A stretch of DNA of 64,000 nt from Acidobacteriota bacterium (GCA_003222975.1 QHXN01000014.1:1-64000), one strand, 5' to 3'; positions 9,599 through 18,552 are shown, counted from the first letter of the stretch. Notes: generated by a model not told the origin, from the sequence alone. Made by a program: numbers and translations.

Positions 9599-10885
9599 AT
9601 GCGCCGCTCTCCGCTGCTGGTCATCTTCATCACGGTCTTCATAGACCTCGTGGGTTTCGGTATCGTCATCCCCGTTTTGCCGTTCTACGTCGAGGGGACG
9701 AAGTTCAACGCCAGCCCGCGCATGGTGGGCTTGCTGTTCGCGTCCTACTCGGTTATGCAGCTCGTCTTCACTCCCGTCTTAGGCCGCCTGTCGGACAGGT
9801 ACGGGCGGCGTCCCGTCCTCTTCCTCTCCCTGCTGGGGACGAGCCTCGGATTTTTCATCCTGGGTTTTGCGACGACGCTGTGGATGCTCTTCGCGGGCCG
9901 GATCATTGACGGCATCACGGGCGGCAACATCTCGACCGCGCAGGCCTACATCGCCGACGTGACCACGGAAGAGAATCGCGCGAAGGGGATGGGAATGATC
10001 GGCGCGGCCTTCGGCCTCGGCTTCATCTTCGGCCCGGCCATCGGCGGCGTGCTGAGCAAGTGGGACGTGAACGTCTGGGGCTTCCACATTCCGGGCATCA
10101 GCGTGCCCCTCGTCTTCGCGGGCGCGCTCGCCTTAGCCAACGCGACGCTCCTCTACTTCGTCCTGCCCGAAACCGTGACGCCAGACCACCCGGCGCGCGT
10201 CTCGGCGGCGACGGGTCGCTGGTCGCAGCTCGTCAGGGCGCTCGGCCAATCGCGGCTCGCCTTCGTGCTCGGCATCTACTTCCTCTTCATCGTCGCCTTC
10301 TCGATCATGACCTCCTCGTTCGGGCTGTTCACGCTCTTCCGCTTCGGCTTCGACGCGCACGACACCGGCTGGATTTTCGCCTTCGTCGGCGTCATCGGCG
10401 CGATAGTTCAGGGCGGACTCATCGGGCGGCTGGTGAAGATGTTCGGCGAGCTGCCGCTCGTCGTCGCGGGGGCGCTGCTCTTCACGGCGAGCCTCTTCGT
10501 CATCCCTCTGACGGGGCCGCACACGGGCCTCGTCGCCCTGCTCGGCGTCGGCGCGGCCTTCGCCGTCGGCAACGGGCTGGCGACGCCCTCGCTCACCTCT
10601 CTCGCGTCGAAGAGCGTGGGCAAGGGCGAGCAGGGCGGCGTGCTCGGCGTCACGCAGTCGGTGGCGAGCCTCGCGCGCGTCGTCGGCCCGCTCATCTCGG
10701 CGGCGCTCATCTACAGCGCCGTCGTAAACATCGGCTACGACCAAAAGCCGCACAACATGAGCGACGCCTCGGTCGCCCACACCTTCTGGGCCGCCGCCGC
10801 CGTCATGTTCGTCGCCTTCCTCCTCGCCATCTACTTCGCGCGCGCGCACGCCGCCGAGTACAAGGGCGCAGCCGCCGCCGTCTGA
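9599..10885 (+). CDS. MFS drug/proton antiporter, TetA-like
   Basis: 428-residue inner-membrane transporter with about 12 hydrophobic segments. The N-terminus, VFIDLVGFGIVIPVLPFY, is characteristic of the TetA/DHA1 branch. Motif A occupies the loop between helices 2 and 3 (GRLSDRYGRRPVL), and the motif C-like segment is GAAFGLGFIFGPAIGG at the end of helix 5. It likely exports small hydrophobic compounds in exchange for protons; tetracycline itself cannot be claimed, because many environmental homologues lack that activity. The ATG at 9599 starts at the hydrophobic segment without a leader. It is followed after 51 bp by a nucleotidyltransferase gene on the same strand. Confidence 0.9.
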   Translation: MRRSPLLVIFITVFIDLVGFGIVIPVLPFYVEGTKFNASPRMVGLLFASYSVMQLVFTPVLGRLSDRYGRRPVLFLSLLGTSLGFFILGFATTLWMLFAGRIIDGITGGNISTAQAYIADVTTEENRAKGMGMIGAAFGLGFIFGPAIGGVLSKWDVNVWGFHIPGISVPLVFAGALALANATLLYFVLPETVTPDHPARVSAATGRWSQLVRALGQSRLAFVLGIYFLFIVAFSIMTSSFGLFTLFRFGFDAHDTGWIFAFVGVIGAIVQGGLIGRLVKMFGELPLVVAGALLFTASLFVIPLTGPHTGLVALLGVGAAFAVGNGLATPSLTSLASKSVGKGEQGGVLGVTQSVASLARVVGPLISAALIYSAVVNIGYDQKPHNMSDASVAHTFWAAAAVMFVAFLLAIYFARAHAAEYKGAAAAV

Positions 10886-10936
10886 GGCGAAAGCAGGTAT
10901 GATGCCGACGAACTAAGCCGGACAGGGATGTGATTC

Positions 10937-12601
10937 ATGGCACGCGTTCCCGCTCAGGTATCCGCCCTGCTACATGATCTCACCACGAGCCTCCCGGTCA
11001 TCCTGGGCCGGAACCTGGTCGGCATCTACCTCTACGGCTCACTCACGCAGCGTGCGTTCGACCCCGGACGCAGCGACGTTGACTGCATCGTGGTGACCGA
11101 GCGCGACCTGAGCGACGCGCAGTTCAAGAGACTCGGCGCGTGGCTGGCGCAGGCCGCCGAATCGAACCCCTGGGCGACACGCCTGCAAATGTCGTTTCTC
11201 ATCAGGTCGGAAGTCCTCACCATGAACTCAAGGGCCTGTCACTATCAATTCGGACTCCTCAAGCGCGGCGGCTCGGACGGCAACCCGATCATCTGGATGA
11301 ATGTTCTGGAGAGCGGCGTGGTTCTCTATGGCCCCAGACCCGAAGCCTTCGTCCCGGAGATAATTCCTGAGATTCTGTTTCAGGCGCTCGTGCGCGAGGT
11401 CGGTTATTTGCGCGAGGAGATAATTGAAAAGCCGGAGAGCGAATGGCGAGATGTTCCGTCCTACCGCGCCTACGCGGTTTTGACGCTGTGCAGGATTCTA
11501 TATTCCTTCAGGAAGGGCACGGTCGTCTCGAAGAGGCGGGCCGCCGGGTGGGCGCTCAAACATCTGCCGGACGAATGGGGCGAGATCATCATGCGAGCGT
11601 TGGGGGGCAACGACGCCGAGCAACGGTCAGGTATTCCCCTCTCCCGCATCAAGCAGTTGCGCCCGCGGCGGCTCCGGCCTTCCGGGTCAGCGGTTGTCGT
11701 CCTTCGGGAACTTGACGCGTTCGGGTTCGGCGTTGAGTCGTTCGAGCATCTTCCTTATCAAACGCGTCTTGACGCGGCCCGCCTCGCGCGGCTGGACGAG
11801 GTAGCGCACCGTCGCGTCAATCCAGGTGTTCTGGTTGACGCGGAAGATGACCGCCGGGTGCTCGCGCACTTCGAGTTCGTTGACGGGCGTCTGGGCAAGC
11901 AGCTCGCGATAGACGCGTATGCGCTCGCGCATGGCCTCGCCGATCTCCTCCTCGGCCACGTCGCTCAGCGTCTGCCCGACGAAGTCGAGGGCGCTGTTGT
12001 AGGCGACGCTGAAGGTGATCTCGTTCCAGATGTAGGGAAAGAGCGGCCACGAGTAGTTATAGACGGCGGTCGAGAGCACGTTCGAATTGGGAAAGCGGAT
12101 GACGCGGCCCGAAGGGTGGTCGGTCGAAAGGTACTGCCCGCCGAACTCCCACAGGGTCGTGTCGAGGTAGCTCACGTCAATCACGTCGCCCGTGGCGTCG
12201 CCCATCTTGATGCGGTCGCCGACGCGGTAGGGCGCGCGCACGAGGATGTATATCCAGCCGATGAAGCTCGTGATCGGCGTCTGCAAGGCGAAGCCGAGGA
12301 TGAGCGAGACCAGGCCGAGGGAGACGACCGCCGTGTACCAGTTGGCGGAGAGCACCGACAGCACAATGAAGAAGATGACAAGGGTGGTGACGAGGCGCAG
12401 TATGCGGTGGAGGTTGAAACGCGAGACGGCGTCTTCGAGCGGGTCTATGAGGTAGGCGTCCACCGCGCGCGCCGCGGCAAGTACAATCACGACGCCCGCC
12501 GCGCCCGCCGCGATCATCTGCGCGCGCGTGCGGTAGGCGGCGGCGAAGCCGAGGAAGCGGTCGAAGTAGTTCAGGCGAAGCGCGTAGTAGAGGACGCCTA
12601 A
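10937..12601 (+). CDS. Aminoglycoside adenylyltransferase-like nucleotidyltransferase, own stop lost
   Basis: The N-terminal 240 residues or so look like an AadA/ANT(3'')-like enzyme that would transfer AMP to a small hydroxylated substrate. The nucleotidyltransferase signature is YLYGSLTQRAFDPGRSDVDC (Gly-Ser, then Asp-x-Asp), followed by an all-helical C-terminal domain (REVGYLREEII; YRAYAVLTLCRILYSFRKG; SKRRAAGWALKHLP). Similarity ends near 11660. The frame then continues about 310 codons, exactly antisense to the convergent mscS gene, and stops only at 12601. That tail is Arg/Glu-rich shadow sequence and unlikely to be functional. The real gene seems to have lost its last few codons where it meets mscS, so it is either decaying or makes a tailed protein. 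It lies next to an MFS efflux gene. Confidence 0.6.
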   Translation: MARVPAQVSALLHDLTTSLPVILGRNLVGIYLYGSLTQRAFDPGRSDVDCIVVTERDLSDAQFKRLGAWLAQAAESNPWATRLQMSFLIRSEVLTMNSRACHYQFGLLKRGGSDGNPIIWMNVLESGVVLYGPRPEAFVPEIIPEILFQALVREVGYLREEIIEKPESEWRDVPSYRAYAVLTLCRILYSFRKGTVVSKRRAAGWALKHLPDEWGEIIMRALGGNDAEQRSGIPLSRIKQLRPRRLRPSGSAVVVLRELDAFGFGVESFEHLPYQTRLDAARLARLDEVAHRRVNPGVLVDAEDDRRVLAHFEFVDGRLGKQLAIDAYALAHGLADLLLGHVAQRLPDEVEGAVVGDAEGDLVPDVGKERPRVVIDGGREHVRIGKADDAARRVVGRKVLPAELPQGRVEVAHVNHVARGVAHLDAVADAVGRAHEDVYPADEARDRRLQGEAEDERDQAEGDDRRVPVGGEHRQHNEEDDKGGDEAQYAVEVETRDGVFERVYEVGVHRARRGKYNHDARRARRDHLRARAVGGGEAEEAVEVVQAKRVVEDA

Positions 12602-12787
12602 GACGACGAGCAGCAGGATGTATGTGCCGAGCCAAACCTTGTGGGCGGTCTCGGCCTGCGGCTGCTTCGCCTCCTCCTTCTTCGCCTCGTGTGCCTTGAG
12701 CGCCTGCCCGCCCGTCTGCTTGAGGGCGCGCTTCACGTCCTCGTTCTGCTTGAGCCTCTCGGCCTCGGCCTTCTCTTTGGTCTCCAT
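11687..12787 (-). CDS. MscS-family mechanosensitive ion channel
   Basis: 366-residue inner-membrane channel that opens under membrane tension. A charged, Lys/Glu-rich cytoplasmic N-terminus (about 1-45) precedes helices near 46-65, 85-105 and 120-145. The pore-lining helix and beta domain follow as VSLGLVSLILGFALQTPITSFIGWIYILVRAPYRVGDRIKMG, seen as shorter blocks around residues 145-185. The cytoplasmic domain contains the family-typical RVIRFPNSNVL. The ATG at 12787 (METKEKAEAERL) has GGGGAGA upstream; an open frame continues 94 codons further but is low-complexity. It converges on the nucleotidyltransferase gene, whose open frame overlaps it by about 900 bp on the other strand. Confidence 0.9.
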   Translation of the reverse strand: METKEKAEAERLKQNEDVKRALKQTGGQALKAHEAKKEEAKQPQAETAHKVWLGTYILLLVVLGVLYYALRLNYFDRFLGFAAAYRTRAQMIAAGAAGVVIVLAAARAVDAYLIDPLEDAVSRFNLHRILRLVTTLVIFFIVLSVLSANWYTAVVSLGLVSLILGFALQTPITSFIGWIYILVRAPYRVGDRIKMGDATGDVIDVSYLDTTLWEFGGQYLSTDHPSGRVIRFPNSNVLSTAVYNYSWPLFPYIWNEITFSVAYNSALDFVGQTLSDVAEEEIGEAMRERIRVYRELLAQTPVNELEVREHPAVIFRVNQNTWIDATVRYLVQPREAGRVKTRLIRKMLERLNAEPERVKFPKDDNR

Positions 12788-12953
12788 CCGTCTCCCCTGC
12801 TGAATGTTTTCTGCGGCCCTCGGCGTCCGGGGGAACGTGCGCCGTTCGGCGCGTGCGGGCGACTGATTCGCGCGAACGGCGCGCGGTGCTGTGGGGGTGC
12901 GGGTAACTAGGGAAGGGCTGGCGCTCGGTCGGCGTCTCCGTTGAATCACACGC

Positions 12954-14231
12954 TCACGGCCTGCCGGCGGCGCGCTGCTTTCTCGCGCTCTCGACGCGGG
13001 AATCGAGCCACTCTTTCGCGCGCGGGTCGCGCCGGACGCACTGCTCAAGGTCGGGCCGCGCCTCTTCATCCCGGCCGGCGAGCACGAGCGTCACCCCGCG
13101 CACGCAGTAAAGGTGGTTCATGTTCGGCGCGAGTTCGAGGGCCTTGGTGTAGTCCGCGACGGCCCCCTCAAGGTCTCCGGTCTGCTGCCGGAGGTTGCCG
13201 CGGTTGTTGTAGCCTCCGGGTTCGAGCGGCGTGAGTTCGATGTACTTCGAGAAGTCGGCGGCGGCCTTGTCCGGCTCGTTCTTCTTTAGGTAGGCGACGC
13301 CGCGGCTGTTGTAGGCGGCGGCGAGCTTCGGGTCGAGTTCGACGGCCTTGCTGAAGTCCGCGACCGCCGAGTCGAGGTCGTCCTTCGAGAGAAAGTGGTT
13401 GCCGCGGTCCCAGTACTCGCGCGCGCTCTTCGGCTGGCCGGCGAAGCGCGCGTCCTCCCGCTCGTCGGCCGTCTGCCGCGCCCGCTCGACCTTCTCGCTC
13501 ACGCCCTTCTTAACGTTCTTCGCCAGGTCGGGCTGGAGTTTGATGGCCGTCTCGTAGTCGGTCCGCGCCTTCTCGGCCTCGCCCTTATCCTCGAAGGCCT
13601 GCGCGCGGTCGAAGTACGCTAAGGCCGAGCGCGGGTCGACGCTGATCGCCGCGTCGAAGTCCGCGATTGCGCCGTCCGCGTCACCCTTCTGCCTGAGCGC
13701 CAGGCCCCTCGCAAGGTAGGCCATGCTCTTGTCCGAGCCTTTGTCCTCGGCGGACATGCTGATGATCGCGGTGAAGTCGGCGACGGCCCCGTCCAGGTCG
13801 CCTTTAGTGGACTTCATAACCCCCCTCATGTAGTAGGACTGGGACGGGTGCCAGCCCAGCGCGATCAGCCTGTCGTAGTCGGCGATGGCCGCGTCGAGGT
13901 CGTTCCTCTTGAACAGCACGAACGCGCGTTGTTCGAGGGCATCGGTCATGTTGGGGTTGAGTTCGAGCGCCTTGCTGAAGTCCGCGAGCGCGGCGTTGTA
14001 CCCGTCCGGCGTCGTCCGGAGCCAGCCGCGCTGGAAGTAGGCCGCGGCGAAGTTCGGCTCGATCTCAATCGCCTTGCTGAAGTCGGCGAGCGCCCCTTCC
14101 CAGTCGCCTTTCGACTTCCTGGCGACCCCTTCGTCGAAGTAATCCTTCGCGGAGCGGCGCGCCTCCTGCGCCGTCGAAGGGGATGCGGCGAGCGGCGACA
14201 GCAAAAGGACTAGGAAGAGAATCCTTCTCAT
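12954..14231 (-). CDS. Secreted TPR protein
   Basis: 425 residues. The signal peptide MRRILFLVLLLSPLAASPSTAQ is followed by about ten tetratricopeptide repeats with the recurring pattern GDxxGAxADFxKAIELxPxxAxAYxxRG. TPR arrays are protein-binding scaffolds; with the signal peptide this one should act in the periplasm or at the outer membrane. A charged linker (about 255-280, KVERARQTADEREDARFAG) splits the array into two blocks. The start at 14231 is chosen because the signal peptide begins there; an open frame 16 codons longer has no conserved residues. Role and partner unknown. Confidence 0.9.
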   Translation of the reverse strand: MRRILFLVLLLSPLAASPSTAQEARRSAKDYFDEGVARKSKGDWEGALADFSKAIEIEPNFAAAYFQRGWLRTTPDGYNAALADFSKALELNPNMTDALEQRAFVLFKRNDLDAAIADYDRLIALGWHPSQSYYMRGVMKSTKGDLDGAVADFTAIISMSAEDKGSDKSMAYLARGLALRQKGDADGAIADFDAAISVDPRSALAYFDRAQAFEDKGEAEKARTDYETAIKLQPDLAKNVKKGVSEKVERARQTADEREDARFAGQPKSAREYWDRGNHFLSKDDLDSAVADFSKAVELDPKLAAAYNSRGVAYLKKNEPDKAAADFSKYIELTPLEPGGYNNRGNLRQQTGDLEGAVADYTKALELAPNMNHLYCVRGVTLVLAGRDEEARPDLEQCVRRDPRAKEWLDSRVESARKQRAAGRP

Positions 14232-14364
14232 GGAAGATCTCCCGGTCAAAGAGGGCCGGCCTGGGCGTGTGACCGTCAAACCTTATTCAACCCCGCGCCG
14301 CGTTGTCAACGTCTTCGGCGGCGAACGGGTTCGGGGCGGCGTTCGGGCGCGGGAGCGGTTGACT

Positions 14365-14829
14365 TCACCAGACGGAAGGCAGCGACGACTCGTCAACTTC
14401 GAGCGCCCCGCCGCCGGGCAGAATGTGTACGAGTCGCGCGCCGAGCGCGCGAAGAGGCGGGCCGAGCAGTCCGACGCGGTGGCAGTTGGCGCGCGGCTTC
14501 GAGTGTTTCGTCAAAGGCTGCGACTCCGAACACATCAGCGCGACGCGCGCCTCTGCGGCCAACTCCATGATGCGGTCAAGGCCGCGGCTCAAATCTTCCG
14601 CCGGCGCGGGTGTCTTGCCGCCGCATTCGGGGAGCCACTCGTAGCCGATGCCGCTCTCGCGCAAATTCTCCGCCAGCACGCGCCCGTTGAACTGCGGCCA
14701 GCGCGAGCGCGCCGCGCTGCGCACATCGCACACAAGCTCTATCCGGTACTGCCGGAGCAGCGCGAGGAAGTCGGCCCACGCGTGGCGACCGTGGCCGACG
14801 GTGTAGATGTTGACGCGCTCGGAAGACAT
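14365..14829 (-). CDS. DUF488 domain protein
   Basis: 154 residues, cytoplasmic, of the DUF488 family, whose function is unknown. Recognisable blocks are the N-terminal IYTVGHGRHAWADFLALLR, the strand CDVRSAARSRWPQFN, the tyrosine segment GIGYEWLPECGGK and the C-terminal CSESQPLTKHSKPRANCHR, which holds the family Cys-x-n-Cys-His-Arg signature. It is translationally close to the upstream secreted protein: that gene's TGA overlaps an in-frame GTG at 14859 (GTGA), which is an alternative start adding ten residues. I chose the ATG at 14829 because family members start a few residues before YTVGH. Confidence 0.85.
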   Translation of the reverse strand: MSSERVNIYTVGHGRHAWADFLALLRQYRIELVCDVRSAARSRWPQFNGRVLAENLRESGIGYEWLPECGGKTPAPAEDLSRGLDRIMELAAEARVALMCSESQPLTKHSKPRANCHRVGLLGPPLRALGARLVHILPGGGALEVDESSLPSVW

Positions 14830-14855
14830 CAGTTGGGCTTCAAATTCGGAACCTT

Positions 14856-15908
14856 TCACTTCGAGAGCGACGCGAGCGGCCCGCCCGGCCTGATCACTCC
14901 CTTCAGTTCGGCGTAAGGGATGAGGACTGCGGGCGCGCCCGCGGCGAAAGGGCCGACCTGATAGGGTTCAAACGTCACGGCGAGTCCGCGCGCCGTCAGC
15001 GTCCAGTTCTGATAATTTTTAAGCTCCGGCGACGCGCCCTTATCCCACTCAGCGTCGTTGAGGTACATCCCACCATCTTCCTCGTTCATCTTTCGCAGCC
15101 GGGCGACGGCGGCGGACGAGATTTTCTGTAGGTAGCTTGACCCCGGCCTGAAGAGGTCTGCGAGTTCGAGCTGTCTGCCGGACTTTCGGTCGTAGTTAAT
15201 GACGCTCAACCAGTATTGCGGGTGAATCATCCCCTGCTCGAAGTGCGACGTGGTGAACTCGACGCTCTGAAATTCGTCCGTCGCGAGCCGCATGCTGTAG
15301 TTGACGTGCAGGTCGTTCGCAGGCTCGCCGCGGCGCGGCGCGCCGCCTGGGTTCCGCTTGAAGTCGCCCACCTCCTTCGTCACGAAACTCTCGACCAGCC
15401 GGTTGAACCCCTCCGCGCCCTCGACCTGCGGGTATTCGGCATCTATCGAATAGCCCCGCTGCTTGTTCTCCTCCTTTATCCGCTTCGACGTGACGCGCCC
15501 CCCGCCGGCCAGCTCCTCGGAGAGGCTGAACGACTGCCCGCCGCCCCCGCCGGGCTTCGTCCAGTCGCCCTCAATCCTCGCCTCCGGCTCGTAGTCGCGC
15601 TCGTGCCACTGCCCCTTGAAGTTGCCCGTCTGCTTCGCGCCGTCGTACTCGTCGAGCGTGAAGCTGCCGTCCGCGCCGACCGTCCCCTTCAAAGAGAGTT
15701 CGCCGCCGCGTCCCTCGTAGGAATACGAGCCGGAAAGCTCGCCGCCCGCCCCGCGCCGCAGCGTCATCCGCACGGCGTACTCGCCGACCCACCCGCGGAA
15801 GACTCTCCCCACGCCCGACGACTGCGCGCCCGCGCGCCCGGCGCAGGACAGAATGAGGAGAAGCGAGAGGGCGAGAGCCGCCGAAGTTGCGAGGCCGCGT
15901 GTGTTCAT
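14856..15908 (-). CDS. Exported RsiV/DUF3298-like protein
   Basis: 350 residues. The signal sequence ends near AGRAGAQ; an alternative lipoprotein processing site at LILSC (Cys22) is possible. The region about 40-110 is Gly-rich beta-structure (GELSGSYSYEGRGGELSLKGTVG). Residues from about 145 resemble the DUF4163/DUF3298 pair of RsiV-type proteins: IDAEYPQVEGAEGFNRLVESFV, then VEFTTSHFEQGMIHPQYWLSVINYD, then a C-terminal FEPYQVGPFAAGAPAVLIPYAEL that matches the DUF3298 ending. RsiV is an anti-sigma factor that senses lysozyme, but this protein lacks a cytoplasmic anti-sigma segment. It could be a muramidase-binding or polymer-binding periplasmic protein. Confidence 0.8.
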   Translation of the reverse strand: MNTRGLATSAALALSLLLILSCAGRAGAQSSGVGRVFRGWVGEYAVRMTLRRGAGGELSGSYSYEGRGGELSLKGTVGADGSFTLDEYDGAKQTGNFKGQWHERDYEPEARIEGDWTKPGGGGGQSFSLSEELAGGGRVTSKRIKEENKQRGYSIDAEYPQVEGAEGFNRLVESFVTKEVGDFKRNPGGAPRRGEPANDLHVNYSMRLATDEFQSVEFTTSHFEQGMIHPQYWLSVINYDRKSGRQLELADLFRPGSSYLQKISSAAVARLRKMNEEDGGMYLNDAEWDKGASPELKNYQNWTLTARGLAVTFEPYQVGPFAAGAPAVLIPYAELKGVIRPGGPLASLSK

Positions 15909-15976
15909 TGTTCAAGTCCTTGTGTGTTAGTTGTTCGAGTCTTTTCCGGCGCGCGCCGCGGCGGCCTGCGCGAACG

Positions 15977-16555
15977 TCACCCGCGGGCGTCCGGCGCGCG
16001 GCGGCTGAGTTCGGCGCGTATGTCTTCGGCTGTCAGTCCGACGAGACGCGCGCCCGTGAACAACTCTTCGCGCGTCACATCAATGAAGGCGAAGGGCGGC
16101 GGCGCGAAGTCGTCCATCTCATCGTCCGCCTCGAAATCTGTCTCGGCGAGGATGAGGCCGCGAAGCGCGCCGAGGAAAATGTCAACGGAATACTTGCGTC
16201 CTTCATGCTCGTATGGGTAACGATTCTTGCGCAGCTCGTTGCCCTCGAAGACGGAGAGCACTTCGTACTCGTACTCGTTCAGGTAGATGCTCGTAATCAG
16301 CGTGCGCGAGAAGTCGGGCGGGGCGGGCGTGTGCTTCTGCGTGAGCTTGAGCGTCCACTCGTTCGTCGAGACCCAACGGAGTTTGCGCAGGCGCAGGCGC
16401 GTGCCCGTGATGTAGTTGTCCGTAATCTGTGTGTGCTCGCCCGTCAAGTCCAGGCCCGGCGGCAACTCGCGCAGCAGGAAGCGCCGTTCGCGCTCGACGC
16501 GCTCGTACTTCCGAGAGTGGTCTTGAAAGACGCGCCCCGTCCCGATCCCCTTCAT
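15977..16555 (-). CDS. CYTH-domain protein
   Basis: 192 residues. CYTH domains form a tunnel that binds organic phosphates (class IV adenylate cyclase, thiamine triphosphatase, inorganic triphosphatase). The entry motif is seen as KYERVERERRFLL, a variant of ExExK/R, followed by ITDNYITGTRLRLRKL and EWTLKLTQKHTP, the alternating basic strands, then RYPYEHEGRKYSVDIFLGALRGLILAETDFE, a typical late acidic strand. The ATG at 16555 overlaps the upstream aconitase-family stop as ATGA, so the two are translationally coupled. A link between an organic-acid hydratase and a triphosphate tunnel enzyme is unusual. The substrate cannot be predicted. Confidence 0.85.
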   Translation of the reverse strand: MKGIGTGRVFQDHSRKYERVERERRFLLRELPPGLDLTGEHTQITDNYITGTRLRLRKLRWVSTNEWTLKLTQKHTPAPPDFSRTLITSIYLNEYEYEVLSVFEGNELRKNRYPYEHEGRKYSVDIFLGALRGLILAETDFEADDEMDDFAPPPFAFIDVTREELFTGARLVGLTAEDIRAELSRRAPDARG

Positions 16556-18552
16556 GCGTCGACCAACTCCTCCTCGCGCTCGCGCAAAAATTCGTCCGGC
16601 TCGACGATGTGCCCGGCGATGGCCGAGGCCGCGACGACGAAGGGCGACGCGAGATAGACCTTGCCGGGGCCGCTGCGGCCAGGAAAGTTTCGGTTCTGCG
16701 CGCTGACCGTAACCTGTTCGGGGGACTTCGACGCGCCCGGCCCGGCGTTGATGCAAGCGCCGCACGAAGGGTCAATCAACTCCGCGCCGGCCCGCTCGAA
16801 AATCTCGATGTAGCCACGCGCGCGCGCGTACTGCTTGATCTTCTGCGAGCCGAACTGAAGGTAGAGGTGCACGCCGGGCGCGACGCGCCGCCCTTGCTCG
16901 ACGGCGCGCTTCAGGACGGCGGCATACATGTCCATGTCGGCCATCTTGCCGCCGGTGCACGAGCCGCCGTAGGCGATGTCCACACGGACAGGCCCGGCGA
17001 GTTCGCTCACGGGAATGCCGTTGCGCGGGTCGCCGGGCGTGGCGACCATCGGGCGAATCGCGTCGAGTTCAATCTCGAAGCGGGCGGCGTACTCAGCGTC
17101 GTCGTCGCTGCGGAGGAAGCCTTTGCGAATCTCCTCGGCGTCGAGTCCGCGCGCGCGGGCGAGGTATTCAAGTGTGACTTCGTCCGGCTCGATGATGCCT
17201 GTAAACCCCCCGGCCTCGACGGCCATGTTGGTCAGAGTCGCGCGCTCGTCAATCGGCCAATCACGCAAGCCCTCGCCCGCGAACTCAAGCACCTGGCCGA
17301 TGCCGCGGCCCTCCTTCATGTAGTCGGTGGCGAGGATGACGAGCATCACGTCTTTCGCGGACACGTCAGAGCGTTTCTGTCCTTTCAAAACGAAGCGGAC
17401 GACTTCGGGGACTTTGATGCGGATGTCTTTCGTGTACCAGGCGTTCGCCATGTCGGTCGAACCCACCCCGAAGGCGAAGCAGCCGAGCACGCCCGCCATG
17501 CACGTGTGCGAGTCCGTGCCGACGACGAGTTGGCCGGGGAGCGCGATATCCTCGACGACGGCGTTGTGGCAGATGGCTTCGGAGCCTCCTTCCGGACTCT
17601 CGCCGTAGAGGCGGATTCCCTGCCGGTCTGTGAAGCCTGCTTGCGTGGTGGCGAGGCCGTTGGCGCGGTCGAGGAGTCCCATCCTTCGCTTCTCTTCGGG
17701 CATCACGCGGCCCAGGAACGTGAGGTGATCGCGGAAGGCATAGACGGACTCAGGCCGCGTGACGCGCGCGTCGGGGCCGAGCGCCTGTTTGAATAGACTT
17801 TCGGCCATCGGCGTCACGTACTCGTGCGAGAAGCGCACGTCGGCGACTGCGAAGAGCGCATCTCCGGGCTTCACCGCTTCGACTCCTACCTCCCCGGCGC
17901 GGACAAATGCGTGGCGCGAGATGATCTTCTCGACGATGTTCATAGGCCGCCGCTTGGTTTCGAGCGCGGGCGGCGCGACCTCTCCGGCGAGACGCGCCTT
18001 GTTGTAGTTGAAGAGGCCGCCGTATTCGACGATCTGCTGCGAGATGGGGTCGAGGCCGCGCGTGAACTCCGCAAGCGGAATCTCCTCGCCGCGCCTGATT
18101 CTTTCGACGAGGCCGAAGTCGGTCGAGGTCAAAAGACCTATGTTCTGGCAGTTCTGCCCGTAGATTTTCTCGATGGTCCGGGCGATGACGAGTTCCACGC
18201 CGGCGGCCTTCTCCGCGAACGGCGCGGTCTCGCGCGAAGAGCCGCAGCCCTTCGACAGCCCGGAGACGACTACGCGGAAGCCGCCGTTTTTTACTTCGTC
18301 CTTCCTGACTGCGCCCTCGCGCATCCCCACATAGACGTACTCGCCCAGCGTCTCGTCGTAGTAGAAGCAGACCCAGCCGGGCGTGATCTCGTCGGTCGAG
18401 ATGTTGTTCATCAGCGGGCGCTCCGGGTCGTCTTCGAGATCAACGCCCTCTTCGAGTTGTCGCCTGATGAACGACACGTCCTCGGTCAGAAACAGCACGC
18501 GCCCGTCGAGCCTGATTCGCTCCGGGCGCTTCGTCGTCTTCTCTGCGGTCAT
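16552..18552 (-). CDS. Aconitase/isopropylmalate-isomerase family hydro-lyase, swivel domain first
   Basis: 666 residues. The swivel (LeuD/aconitase C-like) domain is N-terminal: LSKGCGSSRETAPFAEKAAGVEL at about 95-118. The catalytic [4Fe-4S] half follows: VVGTDSHTCMAGVLGCFAFGVGSTDM, later GGSCTGGKMADM and DPSCGACINAGPG with the paired Cys ligands. The SHTC and GVGSTDMA signatures resemble LeuC/homoaconitase rather than AcnA or AcnB, and there is no AcnB-type HEAT domain. A role as aconitase, 3-isopropylmalate dehydratase or a related 2-hydroxyacid hydro-lyase is possible. Three ATG/GTG options exist; I prefer the ATG at 18552 because AGGGGA lies seven bases upstream (only one base from the ATG at 18558). 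It is coupled to the CYTH gene by ATGA. Confidence 0.85.
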   Translation of the reverse strand: MTAEKTTKRPERIRLDGRVLFLTEDVSFIRRQLEEGVDLEDDPERPLMNNISTDEITPGWVCFYYDETLGEYVYVGMREGAVRKDEVKNGGFRVVVSGLSKGCGSSRETAPFAEKAAGVELVIARTIEKIYGQNCQNIGLLTSTDFGLVERIRRGEEIPLAEFTRGLDPISQQIVEYGGLFNYNKARLAGEVAPPALETKRRPMNIVEKIISRHAFVRAGEVGVEAVKPGDALFAVADVRFSHEYVTPMAESLFKQALGPDARVTRPESVYAFRDHLTFLGRVMPEEKRRMGLLDRANGLATTQAGFTDRQGIRLYGESPEGGSEAICHNAVVEDIALPGQLVVGTDSHTCMAGVLGCFAFGVGSTDMANAWYTKDIRIKVPEVVRFVLKGQKRSDVSAKDVMLVILATDYMKEGRGIGQVLEFAGEGLRDWPIDERATLTNMAVEAGGFTGIIEPDEVTLEYLARARGLDAEEIRKGFLRSDDDAEYAARFEIELDAIRPMVATPGDPRNGIPVSELAGPVRVDIAYGGSCTGGKMADMDMYAAVLKRAVEQGRRVAPGVHLYLQFGSQKIKQYARARGYIEIFERAGAELIDPSCGACINAGPGASKSPEQVTVSAQNRNFPGRSGPGKVYLASPFVVAASAIAGHIVEPDEFLREREEELVDA

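Noticed and set aside
11686..12601. The 3' part of the nucleotidyltransferase frame as a real domain
   Set aside because: It is the exact antisense of mscS and its composition is that of a shadow frame; only the first 240 or so residues are supported.
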